Shown: positions 8,921 through 18,077 of the stretch, piece after piece | Numbering within the stretch: the first letter of the stretch is position 1 | How the letters are laid out: each line of letters starts with the position of its first letter | From: Natrinema salifodinae | GTDB taxonomy: Archaea > Halobacteriota > Halobacteria > Halobacteriales > Natrialbaceae | Direction of reading: 5' to 3' | DNA length: 64,000 bases | NCBI RefSeq assembly: GCF_900110455.1 | Contig: NZ_FOIS01000005.1 | Location: 124,001-188,000 of the forward strand | Notes under the pieces: generated by a model | Database searches by the model: none | What the model saw: the letters and a program-made list of their open reading frames with translations, nothing else | What the model was told of the DNA's origin: nothing | Position numbers and translations under genes: made by a program

Positions 8921-11214
8921 TGGCGGCGGATCGCCGCCGCAAAGCGGCCCACATCCGCCGGCTCCTCGAAACCGAGGGCGACAGCGTCGAGCAGAACACG
9001 CTCGCGTTCAACGAGGGGCGGTACGAGGCCGTCGACGACCTCGAAGAATACGAGGCGCTCAAAGACCGGGCCACGGCGATCAAAGACGACGCGATCGATC
9101 GGTTACCGGAACTGATCGATCGGGTGACTGAGACCGTCGAAGCAAACGGCGGGACGGTCTACCTCGCCGAGGACGCCGCCGACGCGAACGCGTACGTCCA
9201 GCGAGTCGTCCGCGAGCGGGAGGCCGAGACGGTCGTCAAGTCGAAGTCGATGACGACCGAGGAGATCGACCTCAACGAACACCTCGAGGCCGCCGGCGCG
9301 GACGTCTGGGAGACCGACCTCGGCGAGTTCGTGCTCCAGCTCGCCGAGGAAGCGCCCTCACACATCGTCGCGCCGGCGATCCACAAGTCCCGCGAGGAGA
9401 TCGCACAACTGTTCAACGAGCGCTTCGACCCCGACGAGCCCCTCGAGACGGCCGACGAGCTGACCGCGTTCGCTCGCGACGTCTTAGGCGAGCACATCGA
9501 GGAGGCAGATATCGGGATCACCGGCGCGAACTTCATCGCGGCGGACACCGGGACGATGGCCCTGGTCACCAGCGAGGGCAACGCCCGGAAGTCGGTCGCC
9601 GTCCCGGACACGCACGTGGCCGTCGCGGGCGTCGAGAAGCTCGTTCCAACCGTCCGGGATATTCAGCCGTTCATCGAACTCATCGGCCGATCCGGGACGG
9701 GACAGGACATCACCTCCTACATCTCGTTGCTGACGCCGCCGGTCGACACGCCGCCGCTCCCGGACGCGGACGACGCGCCGATCGGTGACGGTGGCAGCAT
9801 CGGTGGTGACGATGGCGGCGATCGCAACGGCAACCCCGATTCCGACCGGGAGTTCCACCTCGTCTTGCTCGACAACGGGCGCCTGGCGATGCGCGACGAC
9901 GAGCAGCTCCGCGAGACGCTGCGCTGCATCCGGTGTTCGGCCTGCCTGAACTCGTGTCCGAACTTCCAGCAGGTTGGCGGCCACGCCTTCGGCGGCGAGA
10001 CCTACACGGGCGGCATCGCGACGGGGTGGGAGACCGGCGTCCACGGCCAAGAGTCGGCGGCCGAGTTCAACGATCTCTGTACCGGCTGTACGCGGTGTGT
10101 CAACCAGTGTCCGGTCCGGATCGACATCCCGTGGATCAACACGGTCGTCCGCAATCGAGTCAACAACGGCGCCGATCGATCGTCGTTCGACCACCTCGTT
10201 GAGGGGCTCGTCCCGGACGAGGAGGCGCCGGGCTATCCGCTGCAGAAGCGCTTCTTCGGCAACTACGAGACGGTCGCCAAGCTGGGAAGCGCGACCGCGC
10301 CGGTGTCGAACTGGGCGACGGCGTTGCCAGGCGTTCGATCCGCCATGGAGCGAGTCATCGGCGTCGACGACCGGCGCGAACTGCCCGAATTCGAACGGGA
10401 GTCGCTCGTCGACTGGTTCCGCGACCGCGAGCGGACCGCACCCACGGATCCCGACCGGCGGGCCGTCCTCTACCCCGACGTCTACACGAACTACGTCCGG
10501 GTCGAGCGCGGGAAAGCCGCGGTCCGCGCCCTCGAAGCCCTCGGCGTCGCCGTCGAGATTCCCGACGCCCCTGGTAGCGGTCGAGCGCCGCTGTCTCAGG
10601 GCATGATCGCGACGGCGGAGCGAACGGCCGAGTCGGTTGCCGCAACGCTCGAGCCGTACGTCTCGGACGGGTACGACGTCGTCGTCATCGAACCGAGCGA
10701 CCTGGCCATGTTCCGAGACGACTACGAGAAGCTGCTCGCTCCCGACGAATACGACCCGCTGTCGACGAACAGCTACGACCTCTTCGAGTACGTCTACGGG
10801 TTGCTCGAGAACGGGGCCTCGATCGACCGGTTGCGGACGGCCGGCGGCGAGGGGGTTGGCGACGAAGACACAGACGGGGACGACGAGCGTCGCCTGGCCT
10901 ACCACAGCCACTGCCAGCAGCGCACGCTCGGCCTCGAGACGTACACGGAAGCGGTGCTCGATCGCGCCGGCTACGACGTCGCGACCTCCGACGTCGAGTG
11001 CTGCGGCATGGCCGGGAGCTTCGGGTACAAAAGCGAGTACTACGAACTGAGCATGGCAGTCGGCGAGCGATTACGGGACCAGTTCACCGAGCCGGACGTC
11101 CGGGATCGAGCCGTCGTCGCGTCGGGAACGTCGTGTCAGGACCAACTCTCGTCGCTGCTCGCCGATCGGCCGCGCCACCCGATTCGAGTGCTCGACCCCG
11201 GCGAGTCGCGCTGA
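8920..11214 (+). CDS. Fused LutB-LutA iron-sulfur lactate oxidation protein
   Basis: The 764-residue protein joins three modules. Residues 1 to about 300 are a LutB-type LUD domain (VVKSKSMTTEEIDLNEHLE). Residues about 330-400 carry a two-cluster ferredoxin domain with CIRCSACLNSCP (from about 336) and CTGCTRCVNQCP (from about 387). The C-terminal 300 residues are a LutA/GlpC-like CCG domain with HSHCQQRTLGLE (about 662) and ECCGMAGSFGY (about 695). In bacteria these are the separate proteins LutB and LutA. A Gly/Asp-rich linker near residues 285-315 precedes the ferredoxin part. With LutC directly upstream it would oxidise L-lactate to pyruvate. It has the same Fe-S and CCG layout as the two FAD fusions at 28 and 35 kb. 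Confidence 0.88.
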   Translation: MAADRRRKAAHIRRLLETEGDSVEQNTLAFNEGRYEAVDDLEEYEALKDRATAIKDDAIDRLPELIDRVTETVEANGGTVYLAEDAADANAYVQRVVREREAETVVKSKSMTTEEIDLNEHLEAAGADVWETDLGEFVLQLAEEAPSHIVAPAIHKSREEIAQLFNERFDPDEPLETADELTAFARDVLGEHIEEADIGITGANFIAADTGTMALVTSEGNARKSVAVPDTHVAVAGVEKLVPTVRDIQPFIELIGRSGTGQDITSYISLLTPPVDTPPLPDADDAPIGDGGSIGGDDGGDRNGNPDSDREFHLVLLDNGRLAMRDDEQLRETLRCIRCSACLNSCPNFQQVGGHAFGGETYTGGIATGWETGVHGQESAAEFNDLCTGCTRCVNQCPVRIDIPWINTVVRNRVNNGADRSSFDHLVEGLVPDEEAPGYPLQKRFFGNYETVAKLGSATAPVSNWATALPGVRSAMERVIGVDDRRELPEFERESLVDWFRDRERTAPTDPDRRAVLYPDVYTNYVRVERGKAAVRALEALGVAVEIPDAPGSGRAPLSQGMIATAERTAESVAATLEPYVSDGYDVVVIEPSDLAMFRDDYEKLLAPDEYDPLSTNSYDLFEYVYGLLENGASIDRLRTAGGEGVGDEDTDGDDERRLAYHSHCQQRTLGLETYTEAVLDRAGYDVATSDVECCGMAGSFGYKSEYYELSMAVGERLRDQFTEPDVRDRAVVASGTSCQDQLSSLLADRPRHPIRVLDPGESR

Positions 11215-11292
11215 GTCGCGCGGTCCGTCGTGTCCGGATTCAGAACGCGACACTGCGATAGCGAGCCGCCGCCGGTCACCGCGGCGATGCCA

Positions 11293-12060
11293 TCAGACCT
11301 TGTACTTGTTGAGTTCGATCACGTTCGCCGCTCGACAGAGCCGATCGACGAACTCGTTCGATTCCCAGGTATCGTCGATTCGAGCGGTCGGTCCCGACAC
11401 GCTGATCGCGCCGATGACGTCCGAATCGAATCGAATCGGCGCGGCGATACAGCGCAGCCCCTCGAGGCGCTCCTCGTCGTCGACCGCGAAGCCGCGATCC
11501 CGCGTCCGTTCTAACTCCTCGACGAGTTCGTCGCGGGACGTGATCGTCTTGGGCGTCACTTCCGGAAGCCCGTGTTGATCGATGATCTCGTCGACCCGGT
11601 CCCGCGGAAGGTGCGCGAGAATCGCCTTCCCGAACGCGGTGCTGTGCATGTGGTGCCGGCAGCCGACGTACGTGTCCAGGTCGACCGCCCGCTCGCCTTT
11701 CGCCCGGGACAGATAGACCCCCATCCCGTCCTCCTCGACGACGAGATGGACCAACTCGCCGGACGCCGCCGCCAGTTCTTCGACCTTTGGTTCGGCGACC
11801 TTGTAGACGTCTATCTCGCTTCGGATCTGGCCGCCGATATCGAGGAATTTGAGGCTGAGCCGGTAGGTTTTAGCGTCGTCGTCTTTGACGACGTATCCGT
11901 GTTCCTCGAGGGTGCTGAGGTGGTTGTGGACGGTGCTCTTTCCCATCTCGAGTTCGTCCGCCAGCGTCGTCACGCGCGCCTCTCCGAGCCGATTAAGCGC
12001 CGCAACGACGTCCAGCGATTTCTCGGTCGTCCGAACCGGGTGTTTGGCCCTGTTTCCCAT
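11293..12060 (-). CDS. IclR-family transcription regulator
   Basis: The 255-residue protein is a full-length IclR regulator. A winged helix-turn-helix covers residues 10-70 ([37 protein letters not shown]). The effector domain shows [19 protein letters not shown] and GLRCIAAPI. The frame opens at 12087, but the ATG at 12060 has a good Shine-Dalgarno (GGAGGGG) about 8 bp before it and gives the normal N-terminal length. A GTTCT-type dyad lies 35 bp upstream. Convergent with the lut genes and followed upstream by an MFS carrier, it probably controls one of these. Confidence 0.88.
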   Translation of the reverse strand: MGNRAKHPVRTTEKSLDVVAALNRLGEARVTTLADELEMGKSTVHNHLSTLEEHGYVVKDDDAKTYRLSLKFLDIGGQIRSEIDVYKVAEPKVEELAAASGELVHLVVEEDGMGVYLSRAKGERAVDLDTYVGCRHHMHSTAFGKAILAHLPRDRVDEIIDQHGLPEVTPKTITSRDELVEELERTRDRGFAVDDEERLEGLRCIAAPIRFDSDVIGAISVSGPTARIDDTWESNEFVDRLCRAANVIELNKYKV

Positions 12061-12094
12061 ATGCCACCCCTCCATATCCGACTCCATAAGCCTT

Positions 12095-12111
12095 GTTCTA
12101 TCATGGAAAAC
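12095..12111. promoter_or_regulatory. Putative IclR operator, imperfect dyad
   Basis: GTTCTATCATGGAAAAC lies 35 bp upstream of the ATG of the IclR gene. It differs from the site at 31329-31345 by one base in the right arm and occupies the same position relative to an IclR reading frame. Confidence 0.5.
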
Positions 12112-12350
12112 GAACTCCTCGCGTCTCGGCGCGGGCGTTGCAGGCCGTTGCAGTTTGAGACGGACCCGACGTCGCGGTCGACCCGATCGCCACTCGCAGT
12201 CGACGTCCGTGCGGAAGGACGCGTGATTCTGAGATAGAAAACGGGTGGCGGCACTCCGCTTTGTTCCCTCCCCCAGCCATCGAATAAATATCCGATCTTT
12301 ACATTCATATGGCAGTCATCATTATCTTTGATCCGAGACGGGTGCCACTA

Positions 12351-12367
12351 GTTCTATTATAGAGAAC
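12351..12367. promoter_or_regulatory. Putative operator, GTTCT-N7-AGAAC dyad
   Basis: GTTCTATTATAGAGAAC has perfect 5-bp arms separated by 7 bp. The same arm sequence and spacing recur at 31329-31345. It lies between the MFS gene and the IclR gene. Confidence 0.5.
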
Positions 12368-12560
12368 GGACGAACAGGTGATCGTAATCCGACGAGTAGC
12401 GGTCCGAATTCCGTCGCTGCGTTGGTGAATCGAGTTCTCCCGACGACGGTCGGCCAGGCGAGCCGCGATCGGATGCGGCAGTGCGTTCTGCGGCGGTGCG
12501 GTCGGAACGCGGTGCGTACGCTTGCGAGTACGCGAGTACGGACGATCGAAAAACGTCGAC

Positions 12561-13805
12561 TCACCCGTCCGGCGACGGCAAGAAGAGACTCGCCGCGATC
12601 CCGATTCCGGCGATCACCGCGAGGCCGAAAAAGGCCTCGTTGAAGTACCCTTGGTCGGCGGCGGTCCCGACCACGAACGGGCCGGTCGCGCCGAGCCCGA
12701 TGTAGACGGTCCGAAGCAGCCCGAGTCCGGTCCCCTTCGCGTCCGCGGGCAACTGGTTGACGAGATACGTTTGCGTCAGCGGCGTCGACCCGAGCAGCGT
12801 GCTCGCGACGGTCGTTACGAGCGCCAACGCGACGGGGCCGTCGACGAGCGGAAGCGCGAACAGGGACCCGGCCGAGACGCCAGCGACGACGAACAGCATG
12901 GGACGGACGCCGAACCGGTCGCCGCCCGCGCCGGCGAGCGGCTGGACGGCGATTCCGACGACGAAAAACCAGCCAAACAGCATCGCAGCGACGCTCGGTG
13001 ATAGGTCCTTCACTTCGACGAGATACGTCGGATAGAACCCGGTGAACCCCTGGTACACGAAAAACAGCAGGAAGTGAATGCTGCTGATGAGGAGGATGAG
13101 TCGGTCGGCGATGCTGCCGACCGCATACCGGAGCGTCGAAAGCGAGAGCGAGTAGCTGTCCGTCCGACTCGACACCTGACCGGGGAGGACCCGGGAGATG
13201 AGGACGGCCACCAGAAGGAACATCGGGACGGTTATTCCGAATCCGGCCCGCCACGACAGTCCGGCGGCGAGCACGCCAGCACCGGCCGGAAGGACGGCGT
13301 TTCCGGCCTCGCCGGCGGAGAGCGTCAGTCCGACGGCCGTCCCGTCGCGGTCGTCGTAGATCGCGGAGAGAATCGTAAACCGCGCGGGACCGAACAGGGC
13401 GGTCGAAAATCCGAACACCGCCGTCGCGGCGAAAAGCAGTGCGGGCGTCCACGACGCGGCGACGACCGCGATCGCGAGGCCCGAGCAGACGGTGCTGGCG
13501 AGAAGCGCGTTCCCCTCGCCGACCCAGTCGCCGACGATTCCGCCGGGAAACTGCCCGAGCGCGTACGCGGTCCACAGGACGGTGACGAGCAGTCCGGCGC
13601 CCGTCAGATTGAGCGAGAACGACGCGCGGATGTACGGGAGGAGGGCGGGGAACACTAACCGAACGCCGAGCGAAAGGAACCACCCGCTGGCGACGCCGAC
13701 GAGGATCCATCCGCGCCCGTCGCTCCAGAGCTCGTGCGCGGCGGTTCGAAATCTGGAGATGCGTTCCGTTTTCACGTGTCGTGCTACCAGATCGGACACA
13801 TTCAC
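12561..13805 (-). CDS. Major facilitator superfamily transporter
   Basis: The 414-residue protein has about twelve hydrophobic segments and a cytoplasmic N-terminus of some 30 residues. It shows MFS motif A-like text GGIVGDWVGEGNALLA after helix 2 and a second-half copy GAGGDRFGVRPMLFVVAG. Substrates of such carriers in this setting are usually organic acids. It is on the same strand as the IclR gene downstream and 180 bp from the IclR gene upstream, suggesting local control. The substrate cannot be assigned. Confidence 0.82.
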   Translation of the reverse strand: MNVSDLVARHVKTERISRFRTAAHELWSDGRGWILVGVASGWFLSLGVRLVFPALLPYIRASFSLNLTGAGLLVTVLWTAYALGQFPGGIVGDWVGEGNALLASTVCSGLAIAVVAASWTPALLFAATAVFGFSTALFGPARFTILSAIYDDRDGTAVGLTLSAGEAGNAVLPAGAGVLAAGLSWRAGFGITVPMFLLVAVLISRVLPGQVSSRTDSYSLSLSTLRYAVGSIADRLILLISSIHFLLFFVYQGFTGFYPTYLVEVKDLSPSVAAMLFGWFFVVGIAVQPLAGAGGDRFGVRPMLFVVAGVSAGSLFALPLVDGPVALALVTTVASTLLGSTPLTQTYLVNQLPADAKGTGLGLLRTVYIGLGATGPFVVGTAADQGYFNEAFFGLAVIAGIGIAASLFLPSPDG

Positions 13806-13984
13806 TTATTGGTTTTGTCAAACGCTGATGAACGACTGCCGCCTGGCGATCGCGGCGGGGCGACGCCGTCGCGATCCAGGCGGGATCGTCTCGAGACGGG
13901 GCGGAACCGACGGGTACGCTCGTCCCGAGTGCGGAGAGCAACTGCCGGTGAACGAATCGCCTCCCCTCGGACGACGACCGTAGA

Positions 13985-14758
13985 CTACGTCTGGACCGAG
14001 TGTTCGATGTAGAGTTCGAGTTCGTTGACGGCACTGAGTATTCGCTCCGGCAGTTCCTCCGTCAATTGGGTCCCTTTCACGCGGTGGGCGGGGCCGGAAA
14101 CGCTCAGCGCACCGAGCACGTCGCCTTCCGAGTCCGTGACGGCCGCGCCGACGGCGTGGACGCCTTCGGTCGTTTCCTGCCGATTGAAAGCGTACCCCCG
14201 CTCTCGGATGCGCTCGCACTCCTCCGTTAACTCCTCGCGGGTCGTGATGGTGTTTTCGCTCACCTTTCCGAGCCCGCGGGTCGCGACGATCTCGTCGAAG
14301 CGCTCTGGAGACATATTCGCGAGGATCGCTTTCCCCGCGGCGCTCGTGTGGAGCGCGCCGCGCTTGCCGACGTGTGCGCCGGTCTGAACCGCGCTCTGTC
14401 CGACCTCCGTGTACAGGTAGACGCGCTCACCGTGTTCCTCCACGATGAACTGGGCGCGCTCGCCCGTTTCGGCGGCCAGCGAATCCACTTTCTCCTTGAT
14501 CATGGGAAAGGCGGTCGTCATTCGCTGTGCGTATCCGCCGACCGTCAGAAACTGAAACCCTATCCGGTAGGTCCCGTTTTCCTGCGTTACGTAATTTCGT
14601 TCTCGAAGGGTAACGAGGTGGCGGTGGATCGTACTCGGCGCGAGTCCGAGATATTCGGATAGCTCGTCCATGGTGGCGCCGTCCAGATCGCGAATCGCGT
14701 CGACAATCTCCAGTGACGTTTCAGTCGTGCGCGCACCGGATTTGGTTTTGTTTGTCAT
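13985..14758 (-). CDS. IclR-family transcription regulator
   Basis: The 257-residue protein has a winged helix-turn-helix (RTTETSLEIVDAIRDLDGA, then LAPSTIHRHLVTLRERNYV) and an effector domain with GKRGALHTSAAGKAILANM and GVHAVGAAV. Three in-frame ATGs lie at 14779, 14767 and 14758. The last gives the normal tail length and is chosen, with moderate certainty. An AT-rich patch GATAATAAATC about 25 bp upstream may be the TATA box. The gene lies upstream of one MFS carrier and divergent from another, so either may be its target. Confidence 0.87.
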   Translation of the reverse strand: MTNKTKSGARTTETSLEIVDAIRDLDGATMDELSEYLGLAPSTIHRHLVTLRERNYVTQENGTYRIGFQFLTVGGYAQRMTTAFPMIKEKVDSLAAETGERAQFIVEEHGERVYLYTEVGQSAVQTGAHVGKRGALHTSAAGKAILANMSPERFDEIVATRGLGKVSENTITTREELTEECERIRERGYAFNRQETTEGVHAVGAAVTDSEGDVLGALSVSGPAHRVKGTQLTEELPERILSAVNELELYIEHSVQT

Positions 14759-15363
14759 GGGTGTCATTCCATCACGCACGATAATAAATCATATGGCATT
14801 CGGAGGTGTGCCGGGCCACAGACCGCGTCCGCGACCGAATTCGAATAGTCAGAATTCGATCCGGGACGACGAACCGTAGCGATCGAGCACCGGTAGTCTC
14901 CGGTAGTACTGTGGGGATGGGTGGCACATAATTCCCGCTCTGAGCGTTCGAGTCAGTGATAATACAGCCGACACCGGTGAGAGAGGTTTACGAAGATACG
15001 ACTGTAAGGGGGAGGCGCCTATCGGGGACGGCGCGCGAATCGATCTGCGAAGACAGCGGTCGATCTGCGCCAGAAGAGTCGAAATACGGTTCCGATTTTT
15101 CGAATACCGGACATCAACCGCTCTCCGTTGAAGTATCGTCATCGAGGGATCAGAGACAATATGGAAACGGGAGCGTTTCCCGTATATTCAGTCGTAATAA
15201 ATCCGTTGTGGCCGCCTGTACTCGATATCCGCATATGCGGGATAGAACGGGACAATACTCCTCGTACCGGTGATGAGCCGGGGAAATCGATTAAGTGGCT
15301 CGCCCGCTTTCAGAGTCCCAATGATAGTTGCGCGTCGTCGCTCGGCGCCCGAGGTGGAGGGGA
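14759..15363. other. Divergent intergenic region between IclR and MFS genes
   Basis: This 600-bp stretch must hold both promoters. AT-rich candidates are GATAATAAATC near 14780 and GATAATACA near 14958. No coding character was seen in the short frames. Confidence 0.5.
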
Positions 15364-16581
15364 ATGAATGAGAACGATCGATCGATTACCGGGTTTACGA
15401 TGCTCGCCCACGGGATCTTCCACACGTACGAGCTGAGTATTCCCATTTTCATCGTGATCTGGTTGGACGCGTTCGACGTCTCCGCCTTCGTGCTCGGACT
15501 CGTCGTCAGTATCGGGTACGGACTGATCGGCGTCGGGGCGATCCCGAGCGGCGTGCTTTCGGACGCGTACGGTTCGCGCCGGTTGATCGTCGCGTCCGTG
15601 ATCGGCATGGCCGGCGGATTCTTTCTGCTCGCGCTCGCGCCGAACGTGGTCGTCCTCACCGCGGCGGTTATCGTCTGGGGCGCCGCGGCGAGCGTCTATC
15701 ATCCCGCCGGTCTCTCGCTTATCAGTCGCGGGGCGAAACAGCGCGGCACGGTGTTTGCGTATCACGGCGTCGGCGGAAACGTCGGAACGGCGTTCGGCCC
15801 GCTGCTCACGGCGCTCCTGTTGCTCTTTCTCGACTGGCGAGCGGTCGTAGCGCTGCTCACCGTCCCCGCGATCGGCGTCGTCGCGCTCGGGTCGCTGATC
15901 GACTTCGACGAAGACGCGGCCGCGTCGACGACGGACGGCGGCACCGCGCCGACGAGCCTCGAATCGGTGGTCTCGGACTCTAAACTGCTGTTCAGCGCCG
16001 GCTTTCTCCTCACGTTTATCGCCATCATGATCTACGGAGTGTACTACCGGGGCCTGCTGACCTTCCTCCCGGACATGATCGGCGACCTCCCGCAGTTCGG
16101 CACGTACGCCGTCCTCGGGCAGGAAGCCGAACCAGCGCAGTACGTCTACACGGGGATACTGACGATCGGCATCTTCGGCCAGTACGCGGGCGGCCGGGTC
16201 ACCGACCACGTTCGAACGGAGTACGCGTTCTTTTCGACACTCCTCGCGCTCGGCGTCCTGGCGTTCGTGTTCATCCCGTCCGTCGGACGGGGACTCGCGC
16301 CGTTCCTGCTCGTGTGCGTCGCGCTCGGATTCTTCCTGTACGCGACCGCACCGATCTACCAGGTCGTGATCGCGGAGTACGCGGCGGCCGACGTCCACGG
16401 ACTGTCGTACGGCTACGCATACCTCGGGATGTTCGGATTCGGAGCGGGCGGGGCCGCGCTGGCCGGTTCGCTGCTTACGTACGCGAGCGAGACGGCGCTG
16501 CTCGCGACGCTGGGAGCGCTGGCGCTCGTCGGCGCGGGTATCGTCCTGTCGCTTCTGACAATCTCCACTGTCGGTAGGTAA
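15364..16581 (+). CDS. Major facilitator superfamily transporter
   Basis: The 405-residue protein has about twelve membrane segments, with the MFS motif A-like GVLSDAYGSRRLIVAS between helices 2 and 3 and a repeat of it, GGRVTDHVRTEYAFF, in the second half. The ATG at 15364 follows a strong GGAGGGG ribosome-binding site, whereas the open frame upstream lacks one. It is followed after 42 bp by a CoA-transferase gene on the same strand, so it could import the acid that the enzyme activates. The substrate is unknown. Confidence 0.82.
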   Translation: MNENDRSITGFTMLAHGIFHTYELSIPIFIVIWLDAFDVSAFVLGLVVSIGYGLIGVGAIPSGVLSDAYGSRRLIVASVIGMAGGFFLLALAPNVVVLTAAVIVWGAAASVYHPAGLSLISRGAKQRGTVFAYHGVGGNVGTAFGPLLTALLLLFLDWRAVVALLTVPAIGVVALGSLIDFDEDAAASTTDGGTAPTSLESVVSDSKLLFSAGFLLTFIAIMIYGVYYRGLLTFLPDMIGDLPQFGTYAVLGQEAEPAQYVYTGILTIGIFGQYAGGRVTDHVRTEYAFFSTLLALGVLAFVFIPSVGRGLAPFLLVCVALGFFLYATAPIYQVVIAEYAAADVHGLSYGYAYLGMFGFGAGGAALAGSLLTYASETALLATLGALALVGAGIVLSLLTISTVGR

Positions 16582-16623
16582 CCAACACCAAGCTTTAGTA
16601 TCGGTTACTCATATGGTTCTCGT

Positions 16624-17874
16624 ATGGCAGCCCGTGATAGCAGCGCGATCCTCGAAGACGTTACTGTAGTCGACCTGACGACGTTCGTCACCGGCGGATT
16701 CGCGACGTTGATGCTGGCGAACCAGGGCGCGGACGTGATCAAAATCGAACGCCCCGAGGTGGGCGACGATAGCCGCCACTCCGGACCGCCGTTCGTCGGG
16801 GTCTCCGACTACGACGGCCCGGGCAAGCCGGCGTCTCAACACGGGGAATCCCCGTACTTCTGGACGGTAAACTACGATAAGCGGAGCGTCGAACTCGACC
16901 TGAAGACGGACGAGGGACTGGAAATCTGCCGAGAGCTAATCGCCGAGGCCGACGTCGTGGTCGAGAACTTCCGGCCGGGGACGGCCGAGCGACTCGGCCT
17001 CGGATACGACGACCTCCAAGACGACCACCCCGAACTCGTCTACTGCTCCATTTCCGCGTTCGGTGAGTCCGGACCGTGGAGCGACCGACCCGGATACGAC
17101 CTGCTGATCCAGGGGATGAGCGGCATCATGAGCGTAACCGGGCCCGACGACGGGGAGCCGGTGAAAGTCGGGTTACCGCAGACGGACCTGATCACAGCGA
17201 TGTGGGCAGCGTTCGGCATCGTCAACGCCCTCTACCGCCGCGAACGAACCGGCGAGGGCGAACGCGTCGAACTGGGGATGTTGGACGCGACGCTACCGTG
17301 GCTCACGAAACAGGCCGCGAAGGCGTTCGTCGGCGACGAGCCGGATCGGATGGGGACGAAAGACCCCGTGCTCGCGCCCTACCAGAGCTATCCGACCGCG
17401 GACGGCTACCTGAACGTCGCCTGCGCGAACCAGAAGCTCTGGAAACAGCTCTGCGAGGAAATCGAGCGGCCGGAACTCGCCACGGACCCGCGATTCGAAA
17501 CGAACGCCGATCGCGTCGAGAACATGGACGCCCTCGAGGCGGAACTGTCCGAGACGTTCGCCGAGCGCCCCACCGATGAATGGGTCGAGCGCCTGGCCGA
17601 CGAGGCCGGACTCCCGGTCGGTCCCGTCTACGACGTCACCGAGGCGTTGGAAAACGAACAGGTGGACGCCCGGAACGCCGTCGACTCGGTCACCCACCCC
17701 GCGGCCGGCGAGATTCCGATCCTCGAGCACCCGCTAAACTTCGCCGCGGCCGAGAGCGGATTCGACGACGCCCCGCCGCTGCTCGGCGAGGATACCGAAG
17801 ACGTCATCGCAGAGTTAGGCTACACCCAGTCCGAGATCGGCGACCTCCGCGAGAAGGGGGTCTTTTCCGGGTAA
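16624..17874 (+). CDS. Class III (CaiB/BaiF) CoA-transferase
   Basis: The 416-residue protein has the family pattern: VVDLTTFVTGGFATLMLANQ near the N-terminus, GADVIKIERP, VVENFRPGTAERLGLGYDDL and VKVGLPQTDLITAMWA, where the Asp is the expected acyl-anhydride-forming residue. It moves CoA between carboxylic acids through such an intermediate. The start at 16624 opens the conserved domain at once. It lies between an MFS carrier and a TPP enzyme and has a counterpart at 19830-21020. The substrate pair cannot be read from the sequence. Confidence 0.88.
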   Translation: MAARDSSAILEDVTVVDLTTFVTGGFATLMLANQGADVIKIERPEVGDDSRHSGPPFVGVSDYDGPGKPASQHGESPYFWTVNYDKRSVELDLKTDEGLEICRELIAEADVVVENFRPGTAERLGLGYDDLQDDHPELVYCSISAFGESGPWSDRPGYDLLIQGMSGIMSVTGPDDGEPVKVGLPQTDLITAMWAAFGIVNALYRRERTGEGERVELGMLDATLPWLTKQAAKAFVGDEPDRMGTKDPVLAPYQSYPTADGYLNVACANQKLWKQLCEEIERPELATDPRFETNADRVENMDALEAELSETFAERPTDEWVERLADEAGLPVGPVYDVTEALENEQVDARNAVDSVTHPAAGEIPILEHPLNFAAAESGFDDAPPLLGEDTEDVIAELGYTQSEIGDLREKGVFSG

Positions 17875-18077
17875 GACGGTTCCGACCCGCGTGAGCGGCC
17901 GGCGGTAGCGACTGCACTCTCGGTACGACGGACTCGGACGCGCGACGGATCCGGGCGTGCAACCGCGCAAAACGCGTTTTTCCGCCGCCGCGTCAGTCGG
18001 AAACAGTGACGACCACCGTCATCTTTATCACTCTGGTCACAGGAAAGAGTAGGTAATTCGGACCCGGAGAGAAGATC

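Larger units (their letters stand above)
12061..12560. other. Intergenic stretch upstream of the IclR gene, two dyads
   Basis: It holds two copies of the TTCT-N7-AGAA dyad (12095-12111 imperfect, 12351-12367) and an AT-rich patch around 12285-12310. No open frame with coding character was seen. Confidence 0.5.
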
